Below, one piece after another: positions 44,465-57,478 of a DNA stretch of 64,000 nt. The position numbers were made by a program, and so were the translations under genes. The DNA is from Clytia hemisphaerica (Eukaryota; Cnidaria; Hydrozoa; Leptothecata; Clytiidae). Positions within the stretch are counted from its first letter, which is position 1; every line of letters begins with the position of its first letter. The notes beneath the pieces are model-generated. The model saw only the letters and a program-made list of their open reading frames with translations, was not told the origin of the DNA and ran no database searches. The stretch spans positions 524,637-588,636 of the forward strand of contig CACVBU010000975.1 of the NCBI GenBank assembly GCA_902728285.1, written 5' to 3'.

Positions 44465-46251
44465 CTAGAGTCAACACCTAATGGAGTTTGATTTATTTTG
44501 GACACACGGCGACTTATGTTTAAAAAAAACTTGGATGTGTATTCTCTACTTAAAGATACTTGGACTTTCTACTATGGACTAGATTTATACGGATATCGAT
44601 TTTAGCTTAGTCATAAATGGGGTTAAAAATGAAGGTGTGGTGGGCGGTGTATGGTGGTTTCGTTATGCTCCAAATGTCTCACCTTCTACTAGATTTCTAC
44701 GATGTTTTTTAAAAAAAATTATTAAAAAAAGTAAGTGATGGCAACGCTATGTTGTTTTTTCTTAAAACGCATGCGTACCTCGACAATTTTTTATACAGTA
44801 TTTTTTTGCCATTTACTTTACTTTTTAACTATATTTAGTTTATGTTGCTTACGAAAAAATTACCAATTGATTTGTCAAATTGTACATAGGTAACAATGTG
44901 TTTTATTAACTTATTTAGGTTACTGTCTACCTTCTTTCTCTTTTCGCTTTGCCTTTTTCTTCTTTTTCGGTTTTTCGTTCACGTTTTCTTTTACGTTCAA
45001 ACGTTACGTGGGCTTTTATTGTCAACATTATTTTGAATTTTTATATCTATCTATTCATGAACATTTTGTCATATTCGTGGTAAAAAACAATCATATTTGC
45101 ACTAGTAAAGTTCTAAACTACTCTTTTCTTAATTTTAGAATTTTCAACAAAATATTATATTTAGCAGAATTTTTTTTCCTATTTCGCTTATTTTCATTTT
45201 ATTTTCTGAATTTATTATTTACTTGTGACGAACGAATTTTGTTAAAAGTGTCGCCTTATTCGCCCGGTGGTGGTGTCCCGGTATTTTTAGTGCCAAAAAT
45301 GAGATATGATTATTTCGTGAAAATGAAATATCAGCTATACCATATATTTACCACTTTGTGAGTTTTTATTTATTCCCTGTGTCCTCAAACTAAATTTAGA
45401 AATCGTCTTTGAAGGTTATCTTGTACTTGTTACTTGAAAGATACTGAAGTTGATTAGAATTGATGTAGAATTTGGGTCAATTGACTTCCGTTTGAAATGA
45501 GTTTAAAATTTCGTAAAAAAATCAACCCATAGGCTTTAATCTAGGCTTTGAAAGGCCAAGAAATAAGGGCGGCCCTTAGCTCTTTCAGGACGGTCCCAGC
45601 TAATTTCGTTTCATTTGGAAAGATACTTTTCGGCTGCCAAACATGACCTATTTAGATTGCTCCGAAGCATCGTCTAGCTCCGAAGCTGAGATAATTGCAT
45701 CTGAAGTTGGAACTTCTAAAAAACGAAGAAAATCTATTTTTTTCGATTTTCGTTGCCCGAAAGAGTTGGACCCTCTGTGCAAAAAGTCTTTCGCAGATTA
45801 TGTGCCAGCTTGGTTTTTTTCTTATTTCTTCAGAGTAGCTACACCGCTGCAATACCCGAATTTCAGTCATTTTTGTTGCTTGAATGTTACGCAAACTTTT
45901 AAAAAGATAGTCATAAGCTCGGTACTAGTAATTTCCGGAAAAGAAAAATATAAGCCTTTGAGACCTCCCTCCTTTGTAAACTTTCAGTTGATCAATTCTT
46001 AAAACAGTGAAAAACTAGACGTTTCGAACCAAAACTAGTTTAATCATGACCTACCAGAGGCCACATGAAAACTTCATTGAACTGAATTCTTTATGTTTGA
46101 TTTTGCTTGAAAAAAACGTAATCTTTTCAGGTCGGGGTCTAAATTTCAATAAGCAAACCTTGTTGAACTGAGAAAGGTTACAGAAAGGGTATTTGTAAAA
46201 ACAACCTCAAAGTATCACGTATTTTTATTTCTCACAAAAACTTTCTTGGAA
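44465..46251. other. Vigilin 3' UTR and intergenic
   Basis: Vigilin 3' UTR must start here; no single polyadenylation site is obvious. The ORFs at 45008 and 45643 have no recognisable domain and no supporting splice context. Confidence 0.4.
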
Positions 46252-46507
46252 TACACTCTTCTCGAGATGCATAAATTTATTGTTGTCCTCGTTTTCAAAC
46301 AGATTTCATTGCTATAAAATTACATATTTACAACGATAATTGTGTTGTTTACACCTCATAAGACATTTTGAATTTCAAGTACTTTTGTTTTAGAGTTAAT
46401 GTTTGCCTTTTGGGAATTTAAATTGGTTTAAATGTATAATTTCATAGCAATGAAATCTGTTTGAAAACGAGGACAACAATAAATTTATGCATCTCGAGAA
46501 AAGTGTA
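46252..46507. mobile_element. MITE with TACACTCTTCTCGAGATGC ends
   Basis: Arms of about 75 bp: CTCGAGATGCATAAATTTAT and complement, then CAAACAGATTTCATTGCTAT and complement. TA is at both borders. Confidence 0.88.
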
Positions 46508-48344
46508 TTAAAATATCCATAATCGGATATAGTCGAACCCGTTGAGCAAACACGAACGGCGCACGTATGACCGAATAGAATATTATACTCCGGTGCACCT
46601 TGTCCTCAAGTGCAGATAATTTTAGCAATTTTTTGCCTTTTGGGCGAATTTCCGAGGTATGTCCGGACCAAAATTTATCAGGTGCGCTCTTCCAGTGCTG
46701 AACTTGGTATTTCCGAATTTTTCCTCGAGTGCAGCCTTGTCAAACTCTGCAAACTGGGATTTCTTTTGCCATAATGTTGGAAACATAATGTTTTACATAA
46801 TTACACTTGAATTTATCTTTCCAACGTAAATTTCAGAAAAAATATTCAATGAATCTCACAACAGGGTGCTCATTTGAGAGGAGAATTTATTTAGTGTTTA
46901 AACAAGATAGAAGTGATAACGAGGTTATGGAAAAAAGTTAGGGAACATTATATCATCTCCTTTTTTTGATACCCAATTAATTTCTAGTGAGTTTATGATT
47001 ACTTATCCTCAAATAAAAAGATTGCACAACTTTGAAATGTGAAGATTATTATTATGACATCATAAATATTAGCACACCACAAACTCATATAGTTGGTTCA
47101 CCTTTATGAGAAACTGAAAATTATTTTCTCTCATATCTCCTCGTTTTATTCAGCTGTTTTGTTTATAAACAAGATGACCAATTTAGTACCCAATCCTCTT
47201 TAGAAATTAGTTTCGCTTTCCAGCGCTCTTGAAATTTAAATCGAGACAAGGTCAATGAGACACAGAAACCAAGGATTAGATTATCTTAAACTTTTGTTCT
47301 CAGTCCTTTGTGTTTTTGTTCACAGTGGTACTTGTAACGAAGTTTATGAAATGCAAACAAATTAACTTTTAATAATAGACTACTGATGATAAAATCATAA
47401 AACACACGCAATTTTAACATCGTGGTCTATGTAACGTTAACACGGCGGTCAGCATGGTGGTTTTGGTCACGGTTCATGTTATTCTCACGGCCATTCACTT
47501 TTGTTCACCCCTGCCTCAGTGACTCGGTTGGAATTCTTTGACCAGATAAAAGAGGGAGCTAAATACCATCTTATTTTTTAAAGGGTGGGATTTCATTCTA
47601 TTGTTCATGGGTAGAAATGTAGGGAAAATTTTAATTTCAATGTCACTCCCAGTGGGAATGAGGGATGATTAGTATCAAATATTTTTCTTGCAGAGGAGAA
47701 ACCTTGGGCCGATTTTTTTAAGTGAGAAGTAAATGAGGTCTTACCGGACCTGTAACACAGTGTGTTTTTGTGAGGTTTATCAATTGCATAACAAATTTGA
47801 CTTTTTTTAAAATAAACTATACTTTTTTTGAGATTAGTATAAGACTTTGACTGACACTAGAGTGAACTTAATCTTCCTTATAACCCTACTTAGGTTGAAT
47901 ATATTTTTTCTCTCGGTTTATTTACATCAATTGACAAATTTGTGTTGTAAAACTTGGCGACTTTCTTATAACTAGGAAACCTTTTCTTTATTTTTCGTCA
48001 CTCGATGATATATCAGACCATCATTAAGCCATATCACGCCATAGTACAACAAAAATATAGAAAACTCAAGGACAGGAGCTAAACTAGAGAAACTTTTTAT
48101 AATCTTAACGTTAATCTGTGTTAACCTACCTAAATTCTCTATGTCATTTTGAGAACTTGAGTTTCCTTTTTTGGTAAAAACTTCCTGTATGTTTTGATAT
48201 AAGTTCATCAAGACTTGATTCTGATAATTGTTTTAGTCTTTCTGAAGCGTCTTTGAGATCGATAGGAGGCGTTGTAAAATAAATCTGTAAGCTCCGTTTC
48301 AGTTTTTCATTCTATCTAACGACCGTAAAAGAAGTTGTGGAGAA
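46508..48344. other. Intergenic, no gene seen
   Basis: AT-rich. Should include the lipase promoter at its right end. No motif stands out. Confidence 0.4.
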
Positions 48345-51300
48345 ATGATAAAAACTGGACTGTTTTGGTTGCTGACTGCAACATTTGCGACCGCTTTTTA
48401 TGATGAAAAGCAATTTGCTGATTTACGTAAACAGTATGGTTGGGTGGATATCCCAGAAGTCAACATGAAGATCGTAAGTCAATTGAAAGAAATTCTATTA
48501 TTAAAAATATACCCCGAAACTTCCAATTCTTTTGATGCTTTGTGACTCTCTAAATGATTGTTGTCGAATAAACTTAGGCTCTGAACGTATCTCTCCCTCC
48601 GTTTATATCAAAAGTTTTTCAATCTTTACACCCCTGTACCCGACCTGTACCAACCCATTCGCTTGCCGGAAACTCGAGTTTGCTGTGTTTGGAGATCGAC
48701 TTAGCCCGGAAAAACCCATAAATAACTCGCAAAGTCAACCACTACCGGTTTATTAATACAACAAACAGTATTTTTCCCACTTTTCGTTCTTTCCACCATA
48801 CAATCCTAAAAACTTTTGTTTTTCAAATCTTCTATAGGATGAAATGATTCGATATCATGGATATCCAGTTGAAATGCATAATGTTATAACTGAAGACCAC
48901 TACGTACTGAGCGTTCAACGTATACCTTCTAGTCCCAACTACAAAGGACCAATCAAAAGCGTTCCTGTTTTTCTTCAACATGGTTTGTTAGATTCTGCTA
49001 CCACATGGGTGATCAATGGACCTAAAAAAAGTTTAGCATACGTTTTAGCTGATCAAGGGTAAGATCTCTAGCTTGTACCCAGCCCCTTGGTTTTCAATTT
49101 TGTATCATATTGATAGCAGTTTATCCCATCCACCTATCAAAATAGATGAACTTGCTTTAGGGCACAAGACAGACTTATCAAACTGTTTTGATTTTAAGTA
49201 GCTTTATTTAGGTGAATTCTGTGAAACGTGTTTGACAGGGAAAATTTAAAGTTTCGGGCTCACCTTTAAAATCCAAGATGACCTATCCCAAAACTTTGCA
49301 TTGGTGACCATTCATACTTTTGGACGATTTCAGGTAAAATGTCTTCTTTATGATTGCGCTTTTTTTTTGCAGTTATGATGTTTGGCTTGGTAACAGTCGT
49401 GGAAACTTCTATTCAATGACAAACACTAAGATACCAAATACTGACTCCAAGTTTTGGGATTTCACGTAAGAATTGTCAAGATTCGATATTATACCGGCCA
49501 GGGCAAACCAATCCAATCATCCAATGCATTATTTCCCAGCGTTGAATGAACTTGGATAACATTGTAATATTCAATATTGTAACATTCAAAACGTTTTCGA
49601 ACATCCCTGTCTCAGTAAATTTTTTTCATCGATTCAAATGAAATGAAGGGCTGAAAGTCTAGCACCTTGAATTTTTTCACTTTTTGCTCTACGTCACAAA
49701 ATCTGTCTGAATCACAGACCTCTGCAAAACTGCTTGCTGCAATACTTTAGAGAGTTTCTCTTAACTTTGGACAATTTTCTAGAGTGAGAGGTTCTTGATT
49801 CTGTTTTGTGGTTTAGATTCGAGATGCCTTGGAGTTTTTTACAAGATACTTCACTAATTGGTCATTTAAAGTGATATAGATGATGCATTCTTTAGAAAAA
49901 GTAATGAGATTCTTTTATTACATCTTAACGACCAACCAAATCAAATAAGAGCTTGTAAAAACTCCAGCTTGTCCCTTAGATTCAAAAAGAAATCTCCTGA
50001 AATTCATAGGTTACTAAACTTCCTTGATTTGTGTGTTTTGGATTTTTAGTTTTGAAGAGATGGCAAAATATGATGTACCAGCTTGTATCAATTACATCCA
50101 AAAAATGTCAAACGCAAGTAAAATAAACTACGTCGGACACTCACAAGGTAAGCCATATCAATCGGACACACTTACAGTAGCGTGGCTGTGGCAAGGGACA
50201 GAGGGCAACTATCTCCCTAAGCAACTAATTTTATTGGGGTAGCCGAAAGACTAGGGGTGAAAAAAGTGCGAAAATTTGACACTAGTCGTTCTTTATTTCT
50301 GAGACAGAAATTCGAATTTTAAGTAGCTGGTCCGGCCATTAAAAAGTTACCAGGATTCCTCACATTTGATTTAAATCCTTTATCCAATTTCAAACTGTAA
50401 CAGCGTGTGTTCCAATCCCACAAAAGCTGCTTTACTAAAGTGATTACAGCATTGTCATCTATTTATCAATTCTAGGTACAACAATGGCATTCATTGAATT
50501 CAGCAGGAACCAAGATCTAGCAAAGAAAATCAACAAAATGGTAGCCTTAGCTCCAGTTGCTACAGTTAATAACATCCTTGGAGCTTTTAAATATTTCGCA
50601 AAAGCAAAAACTCCTTTGAAAGTAAGCAAATTGATCCTTTTCATGTAAGAATTTAATTTGCAAAACTGCATTTAAATCGAAGAGCCATCCAATCTTTGTT
50701 TAAAAGAGGCCCTAAAATATATTTTATCGCGACCACAAGTAAAGATCAAAATCTGTTGCTTTGCAAAAATTTTTCGTTTTGATGCATTTGAATAATTTTC
50801 ATGAATAAGATAACAGTAAAATTTTTTTCGTCGATGTCTTGGCGGGCGAGGTGTGCGCCTTTAGGTCACACATAATAATTGAGTGCGTGTCTTTATCCCA
50901 ATGCGAACCATAGCATATGTGGTTATTAAGACGAAATCTATTGGGTAGGCGTTTAATCCCTGCTAAAGAGTTTGATGAATTATGAATTAATCATATCTTT
51001 TTCTTTTCAGTATCTGTTCAAATTAATGGGTGTCAAACAGTTTTTGCCTACATCTTTCTTGACCAAGTATCTTGCTAAAATGATTTGTGCCAAAGAATAC
51101 CTGAACAATATTTGCGCTGGTTTCATTTTCATTATGGCAGGATTTGATACTAGTAATATGAACACTACAAGATTACCTGCTTACATCGCACACACTCCAG
51201 CTGGAGCATCAGTCAAAGATATGTTTCATTTTGCTCAGGTAATTTTCATCTTCAAATATATAATTTTCAGTGAAATAGAAAAATCTAGTCTTTCATCTCC

Positions 51301-52444
51301 ATTACAATGAACTACACTAAGCTCGCATCCCAATGAATAAGACTGTAAGCGTTCACAAATTTCCTTAATCAAAAAGCATATCATTCCCGACCACATCAGA
51401 TACCCCCTAGATAGCATTCTAATTCAAGCCCCTTAGTTTTAGTGAAAAACAATCATCATGTTCACTGCGGACATTGGGATTTTAATACTACAAAATACAA
51501 AATAATTTTTTTTTAATTTCTTTTTCATGATATCTTTAGAATGTTGGAAAACCTGGATTACGTAAATACGATTATGGTTATTTCAGTAACTATTTCAAAT
51601 ATGGCCAGGTAAGAATGTTTTTAATTGGAGTGAAATTCACTCATTTTTCTTTCATTCATAAAACTTGCTAAAGCTGAAAGATTAAAAGATGGGTTTTTCT
51701 ACGACGGTTCTCAAATCCAAAATATAGATAGATTTCTCCTCCATCCACTGACCTGACTAATACCAGCACACTATTAAACCCGTGCAATCGCACTCTAAGC
51801 CAGTCGAAGTCTTGCAAACTCGAGTCTAGTCCTTTATTCCCTCGCTTCAAAAAATGATGCAAGTGGCTCTGGGTACATGATTAAAGCCTAGGTAGACAAA
51901 AACTTTTATCTCTCTCGCATTGAAAACATTGAACATTCAGTCTTAAATTGTATTAAAGTCTGTCTCAAAATAATTTGCAGCTGAAGACAAAAATGGCAGT
52001 AACTTTTGATAGAATTCGAATTAAGTTGTGATTTTATGCTCGTTAAAAAGATATTCGTGAGTGGAATATTATCAAGTAAAAAAATTGGAAAAAAAAATGA
52101 AAATGAAAATGAAAAATGAATTATTATTTTGAGACAGACTTTAGAATCTAAAATTCACGGAATGGGAAATCTCAAAGGATAAATTAAACAAAGATTTAAA
52201 TCTTTCATTTTAGTTTTCAGCACCAGAATATGACTTTAAACCATTCAATGTTCGTTTGGCAATCTTCACTGGTGGTAATGATTGGCTTGCACAACCTCAA
52301 GATGTCAGTCAAAGTGTTCGTGGTCAAATCAAAACCATTGTTTATGATGAAGATTTCCCAGAAATGAACCATTTAGATTTTGTGTGGGGAGTTGACGCTG
52401 CTACATTGATTTATAACAAAATTGTTAAGATATTTGACTACTGA
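48345..52444 (+). CDS. Secreted/lysosomal acid lipase, alpha/beta hydrolase
   Basis: Exons 48345-48473, 48838-49058, 49373-49465, 50050-50147, 50476-50621, 51011-51238, 51540-51608 and 52214-52444 sum to 1215 nt, 404 aa, in frame. This is the usual length for the gastric/lysosomal acid lipase family (about 400 aa), which hydrolyses triglycerides and cholesteryl esters at acidic pH. Residues 1-17 form a signal peptide. Motifs in order: [20 protein letters not shown] (family N-terminal region), oxyanion-region [12 protein letters not shown], nucleophile elbow GHSQG (Ser179), Asp351 in [12 protein letters not shown], and His381 in MNHLDFVWG. The triad is complete. The first M is followed directly by the signal sequence, which supports the chosen start. 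Which LIPA/LIPF-type paralogue it is cannot be said. Confidence 0.95.
49828..49975. repeat. Small inverted-end repeat in lipase intron 3
   Basis: TTGGAGTTTTTTACAAGATA at the left, CTTGTAAAAACTCCAGCTTG at the right, complementary over about 15 bp. Related to 39895-40035. Confidence 0.75.
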
Positions 52445-53179
52445 TAAAATCACCACCATTTGTTTTCTTTTTTTCATTGTACACACGAGTTCTAGAGCCC
52501 AAAAGCAAAAGAATCAATCATCTAAAGCAGTTTTCTTTCCTTTCAAACTCATCCATTTAAACCTAATGGATTTTTCCATGTTCTTGCTTTTTTTTTAATA
52601 GATCTCGCTTTTTTGATAAAACCTTAGGACGCAAAAAAATTAGACAATTTCAGCAACTCCGACTGCGTTTAGACCAGCCTGGCATTTGTAATTGCTTGCA
52701 GTATTCTTTTGAATTCTATTGTTCCGCGCTTTTGTTCGGTTTGTCAAATGCCTAATGATGCCAGCGTGTTGGTATTTCGTTGGTATTTTGAGCGAAGGAA
52801 TCCCCTTTTCTGGCAAGTTTTGCCGTAGCCTTGGCCTTCGGCAAAAAGGTGAATGTTAATTAAATCAATTTAAAAAAAGTTTGGCGAGGATTCCTTGTTA
52901 ACATAAATAAGAAGAGAGTGAGAGTTGTTATGGAAAAGGATTAAGATACTTCGATCGTACGTCAAAATGGTCAAAACAACGTATCAGGGAATCCTTTCCT
53001 TTCTTCTGTAATATTACACAAAGAAGATTCCCTATATTATCTATCTCTGCGGAATAAAGACAATAGAAAGCACATGAAAATTGTGATTAAAGGTATCCCC
53101 TTGTGAACAAATGCCAAACTACAAATGACAAATGCCACTGTTAATAACATTTTCAGATGTAATTACTAGAAACTAATTA
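52445..53179. other. Lipase 3' flank, no further gene
   Basis: No coding signal. A purine/pyrimidine-mixed stretch without clear repeats. Confidence 0.4.
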
Positions 53180-53915
53180 CAGTATATGGCCCCCAAAACT
53201 GGGACGGCCCCCAAAACGTAGGTCGTCATTAAAATGAGGATTCTGACCTGTAGATTTATAAGAATTAGACGATTTTTATTTATCTTGAAAACATGATGGT
53301 CATACTTAAAAATGAGCATGTTTTTGATGGTCTGAGATAGATTCAAAAAAACACATTTGCGTCTGAAGGAAATATTTCAACACCAAAATTAGATAAAAAT
53401 TGCATATAACTCCTTCTAGCTCCTTGGATATTGAAAATAATTTATGAAAATGGGGTATAGGAAACTTTCTCCACCTAATGTTTTTCAGAAAATGCAGATA
53501 AATCTGTGACTTTAGAGGATGGGTAAAAGATATAGCATCTTAAAGGTCAACCAGTATTTTGGAACCCTAGAATCAGCATTGATAAAACCGAAAATTCTAA
53601 AGATGAGAAACAGCAAAAAATCTTGGAATTCCATTTCTATTAGCTTGAGTTAATAGTTTATAACAAAAAATTAACATTATATATAAAAATTTTCGCTGAA
53701 TAAGCAAAAACAGCAATTTCTGTCGGGTCGTAAATTTAAGGGAAAACACAAGTATGTTCATAGTTTCTTCCTCCCCCTATTACCTACGTTTTGACAACCA
53801 GGGGTATAATGTAAAAATTTTAACAAACTAATTTATTCCCAAAAGCCTCTAAATCACATTTCCAAACTATGATCAAAATTTGTATTCATATCTTAAATAT
53901 AGCGTAATTTACTGA
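53180..53915. mobile_element. Deleted copy of the CAGTATATGGCCCCC element
   Basis: Left end CAGTATATGGCCCCCAAAAC after TA, then collinear with 14687-15700 at roughly 90% identity by eye. Blocks equivalent to about 15230-15485 and 15545-15600, and the right terminus, are missing. Confidence 0.85.
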
Positions 53916-54697
53916 CCCAATATTACAATGGTCCAAACCCTACCCGAGAACTTAAATGCCTCAAAAGTGTACTCCATATATGACCCTAACTGATTATTTC
54001 AATAGCCAAACGCTCTAAACTTAATTGAAAAGGACAAAATAATATTGAGAGACATCATAGGAATACACCGTTTCGAACGTAAGTCTCATGCCACTTTATT
54101 ATTTGATTATCCCTTTAACGGACAAAAAAATGCCCATGCGGCAATAATTGGCGGCTACGGTCGAAAAGGTGTATTAGTCGCAACTAGATGCAGGGTGTAC
54201 CATAACATACCATAACTACCACAGTCAGGATTTTAAATTCCCCTCACATAAGATGGGCATGGGTTATTCTGGGTGAAGGTTCGTTTACTTGCCAAGTGAA
54301 CAGCTTTGAGTGTGAATCTAATACCAGTATCGCCATTTGATTGAGCTTGATCCCCACAATTTTAATTTTCCTGATGGCACTACGATAGCACAGCAGAATC
54401 TCTCCATTTTGAACTTTTAAAGGAACTAAGAAAGGTATAGCCATAGAGCCCCTAATTATTTAGTAATTTCTCAAAAATCACCATATTTAGGTGAAAAAAG
54501 GGTAATCCGAACTTTAAGCGTGTTACTCATTTTCATGTCATAGAGAGGGTAATTTGACAGCATTTTTTAACAAAATATTTGTTTTGTATATTTTCTGAAA
54601 CATTATCACTTGAGTTGAATGTCTAATATTAAAAAAAACATTATTTGCAAAAATGTGTACAAAGATTGGGCCCGTAACAAAGCATTACTGACAATTT
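53916..54697. other. Intergenic, 3' of the EF-hand gene
   Basis: No gene seen. The small ORF at 54244 (minus) is not supported. Confidence 0.4.
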
Positions 54698-54703
54698 TTT
54701 ATT
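54698..54703 (-). terminator. Likely polyadenylation signal AATAAA
   Basis: AATAAA on the minus strand, about 14 bases after the EF-hand gene stop codon. Very close to the stop, so a very short 3' UTR would result if used. Confidence 0.4.
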
Positions 54704-54716
54704 TAGCATAAACATA

Positions 54717-55535
54717 TTATTTACGATCAAAATAATGATCACTCTGCAGTATTGGACATTCAATCAAATCTTTAATGCCCAGTTCATAGAAAAGTGTTAT
54801 TGATGTTGGATCCTCTTCACTGCCTCCTTCAAAACCAATGCTATCATCAATAGTCTGTCCAATCTCATAAATTTCTTTACAATCTCCATTTAGTGAGAAA
54901 ATAATAATATCTTTAAATGCTTGATCATATTGTTCTTGAACTTTATTTATCAGTCCTTGAATTGTTAAGTTAGACTCAACCAACAAAGACCTTAAGTGAC
55001 CAGTGAAATTTGTTATTCCTTTCATACTATGAAGTAATAAATCCAAAGAGTAAAAGAGTGATTTCTTTGCTCTAAAATTCCACTTCTTAATACAACAATC
55101 TGGGCACTTGTCAAATTTTTCTCTTGAAATTTTCAAAACAGGTAATCCATCATCTTGCTCTACTTTTACTGGTCGCCTGTACCTTATACCTTGTGAAAAT
55201 TCATTATATTCAATATTACCATCAAGATTTTTATCCACTGTTTTTGCAAGTACAAAAAGTTCAATCTGATTGCATGGAGCCTCTAGATCTTTCATCCCTG
55301 CAAAAAATTCTTCATATGTTAAAACGCCATCCCCATTCCTGTCAAATTTTCTGAATATATCAACAACACGGCCAAAATTTGAGAGCAACCAAGTGCCAAT
55401 ACGATCAATAAACATTCTATGAAGATTTTCTGATTGAATGAAAAGGTCAGCTTGTTTCTCAACGACATCTTTTTCAGATTTCTTTCCTTTCTTTTTGGAT
55501 GATTTGCCCTTTCGAACTTTCTTCTTCGGCGCCAT
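54717..55535 (-). CDS. Intronless EF-hand calcium-binding protein
   Basis: Single-exon 272-aa ORF. Residues 1-22 are lysine-rich (MAPKKKVRKGKSSKKKGKKS), possibly nuclear or nucleic-acid/microtubule-binding. Two adjacent EF-hands follow: loop 1 DRNGDGVLTYEE (65-76) and loop 2 DKNLDGNIEYNE (101-112). Both have acidic or Asn residues at loop positions 1, 3, 5 and Glu at 12, so both should bind calcium. A CPDCC motif lies around residues 149-153. The C-terminal half (about 165-272) matches nothing I recognise. All other full genes of comparable size here except the HD-domain and SMIM12 coding parts are split, so an intronless form could reflect retroposition or intron loss. Orthology is not assigned. 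Confidence 0.88.
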   Translation of the reverse strand: MAPKKKVRKGKSSKKKGKKSEKDVVEKQADLFIQSENLHRMFIDRIGTWLLSNFGRVVDIFRKFDRNGDGVLTYEEFFAGMKDLEAPCNQIELFVLAKTVDKNLDGNIEYNEFSQGIRYRRPVKVEQDDGLPVLKISREKFDKCPDCCIKKWNFRAKKSLFYSLDLLLHSMKGITNFTGHLRSLLVESNLTIQGLINKVQEQYDQAFKDIIIFSLNGDCKEIYEIGQTIDDSIGFEGGSEEDPTSITLFYELGIKDLIECPILQSDHYFDRK

Positions 55536-57086
55536 GTTTAGTTTACTTACTTGCTATGGTTCTGTGAATCTGATTGGTGGAATTTATGGGGTGCGGTTTG
55601 CGTAATTAAGATCTACGGTAGCGAATGTAATTATTCATGTCTTTGGCGCTTTATCAGTCCCTTTCGTCTCCGTAAGTTAAAAAAGCATTAGTTAGCATTA
55701 CGTAATACAATGAAATGAAATGGAAAGTGCCATTCATAGGGTGAAAACTAGTTTCAATCAGCAATTCCGCCCCTTCAATTTTTTTCGTTCTTTCTAGTCC
55801 GTGGTAATTTTCCGGGGGTCAGGATTCGATTATTATCAGTTAGGGGTTAGGGTCAGGGTTGCTAGTAACGGCTTGTCACTGTGCCGGGTGCATACTCGGC
55901 GCCTTGGGCCCCGCAGGGTTGCTAGTAACGGCTCGAATTTCAGCTGTGCGACGATGGCGCAAGTGGTATGGCGTCGGGATTGGAAACCAAGGTTGCTTGC
56001 ATTTGGTGGTTCGAACCGAGGTGTGGGAGTAAGTTTCAGAATTAGCAAAATAGCTTCAAATAGTCAAGTTCAGAAAAAACTATGTCCAGAAATCAGAAAA
56101 GACAGAGTTAGAGATGGGAAATAGAGAAAAAGAGGAGAAGGGCGGAATTGGTGATTGAAACTAGATTTTTCCCATTCATAGTCTGCAGGTCCGCAATCAA
56201 CAGCAATGCAATGCAATGGAGCAGTTTTAGTAGGAGAAGTGCAGTCAATTCCCTTCTCAACGAAAGATCTAGCATTGATTGTCACTGGAGGATTATCAGG
56301 TTTGCGTTTGTTAATCAGTTCAATGGGAATAGAAATTCTTCTTTACAAAGTTCAATCATTTATTTTCTGAAAGTGTAAATATATAGAACTAGAAGAAAAG
56401 TTAAATTTGCTTCTCTTCTTGAAAACTAGAAATAAATATAATCCTCTCTTAGCTTAGAACAAGCACTTACAGTCTAGACTTAAACTCCTATATCAGGATT
56501 AGAACCTAGGCTAGTCTCTTGCAACAATACAATGCTGACAAGTTGACACAACGCATTGAGAGCAGTTTTTACTTTACTTCAGTATACATACTTCAGCAGT
56601 TTGATTTGATGATATTCATCTGTCCAGTTCTTTGAGCCCAACACGTGTAATTTGATCGAAAAGATCATTTGATTCAGCCAATCTTGTTTGTCGCGACGTA
56701 GTGTGAGGTTTGTCGGGCAGTTACATCAATATGACTTCTTACCTGTCTTTAAAAATATAAATAAAAGTAATCACGGAAAAGGACGCTAAAAAAAAAGACA
56801 TAAGTGTGAGAACAGAGTAATCAAACTCATTAGAAAAAGTACCATTAGAAGTCATAAAAAATCAACCTGAATAAATGCAATCGAAATTCCAGAGAACTTC
56901 ATAATTCCCCAAACAACATTACATTACTATGTCAAACTCCCATCACATAAATTTTACAATTACGTCAGAGTAGACTACGCTCGCCACCAAAGAGGTTTAT
57001 TTGGAAAGGGTAATTACATTTTATTGTTCGCTTCTTTTTTAAAGATTCGCCGGGTTGGAAAAGTATGAATTTCTTTGTACATATTT
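55536..57086. other. Upstream of the EF-hand gene; mixed repeats
   Basis: Contains AGGGTTGCTAGTAACGGCT twice (about 55856 and 55915), a short GTTAGGGGTTAGGGTCAGGG stretch and a weak tRNA-like segment (separate entry). No gene supported. Confidence 0.45.
55951..56035 (+). repeat. Weak tRNA-like segment
   Basis: GATGGCGCAAGTGGTATGGC resembles an A box and GGTGGTTCGAACCGAGG a B box, spaced as in a tRNA-derived SINE. The clover-leaf stems do not pair well, so it is not an active tRNA gene. Confidence 0.35.
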
Positions 57087-57316
57087 TACCTTAAGTTGGT
57101 CTAATGTCGACATCCGTCTTCTAATTTCGACATCCTTCTTTATAGATAGGAATAATAAGAAGGTTGAAATCACTGATAGACTAAAGATTTTTCCTCTCAT
57201 CGAGCTAGTCAAAGTCAATCAGCGATCCCGACCTTCCTCAGTTTCTATTGTTCCTATCTCTAAAGAAGGGTGTCGAAATTAGAAGACGGATGTCGACATT
57301 AGACCAACTTACGGTA
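57087..57316. mobile_element. TTGGTCTAATGTCGAC MITE, copy 2
   Basis: Ends TACCTTAAGTTGGTCTAATG and CATTAGACCAACTTACGGTA with TA borders. Arms continue through CGACATCCGTCTTCTAATTT and complement. Intact. Confidence 0.92.
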
Positions 57317-57478
57317 CCTACCCCAAATATTTAGGAGGCTGAGTTTTAAACGAATCGTCAAGTTGAAACGAACGATAAATGTATCAAGGTCTGTTTTATT
57401 TACTCCCTGGTGACTTAACAAAAGAGACTTAACTCAATGTTACAATCCAATTATTGAAAGTTTGTCTCGGCCTTTTTA

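Noticed and set aside
45643..46002. 119-codon ORF after vigilin (MTYLDCSEASSSSEAE...)
   Set aside because: Acidic/serine start looks protein-like, but the rest is low-complexity and hydrophobic with no family match. Kept as intergenic.
55830..55860. Telomere-like TTAGGG array
   Set aside because: Only two or three imperfect units, too short to mean anything.
55951..56035. Functional tRNA-Ser gene
   Set aside because: A- and B-box-like words are present but the acceptor, anticodon and T stems do not pair.
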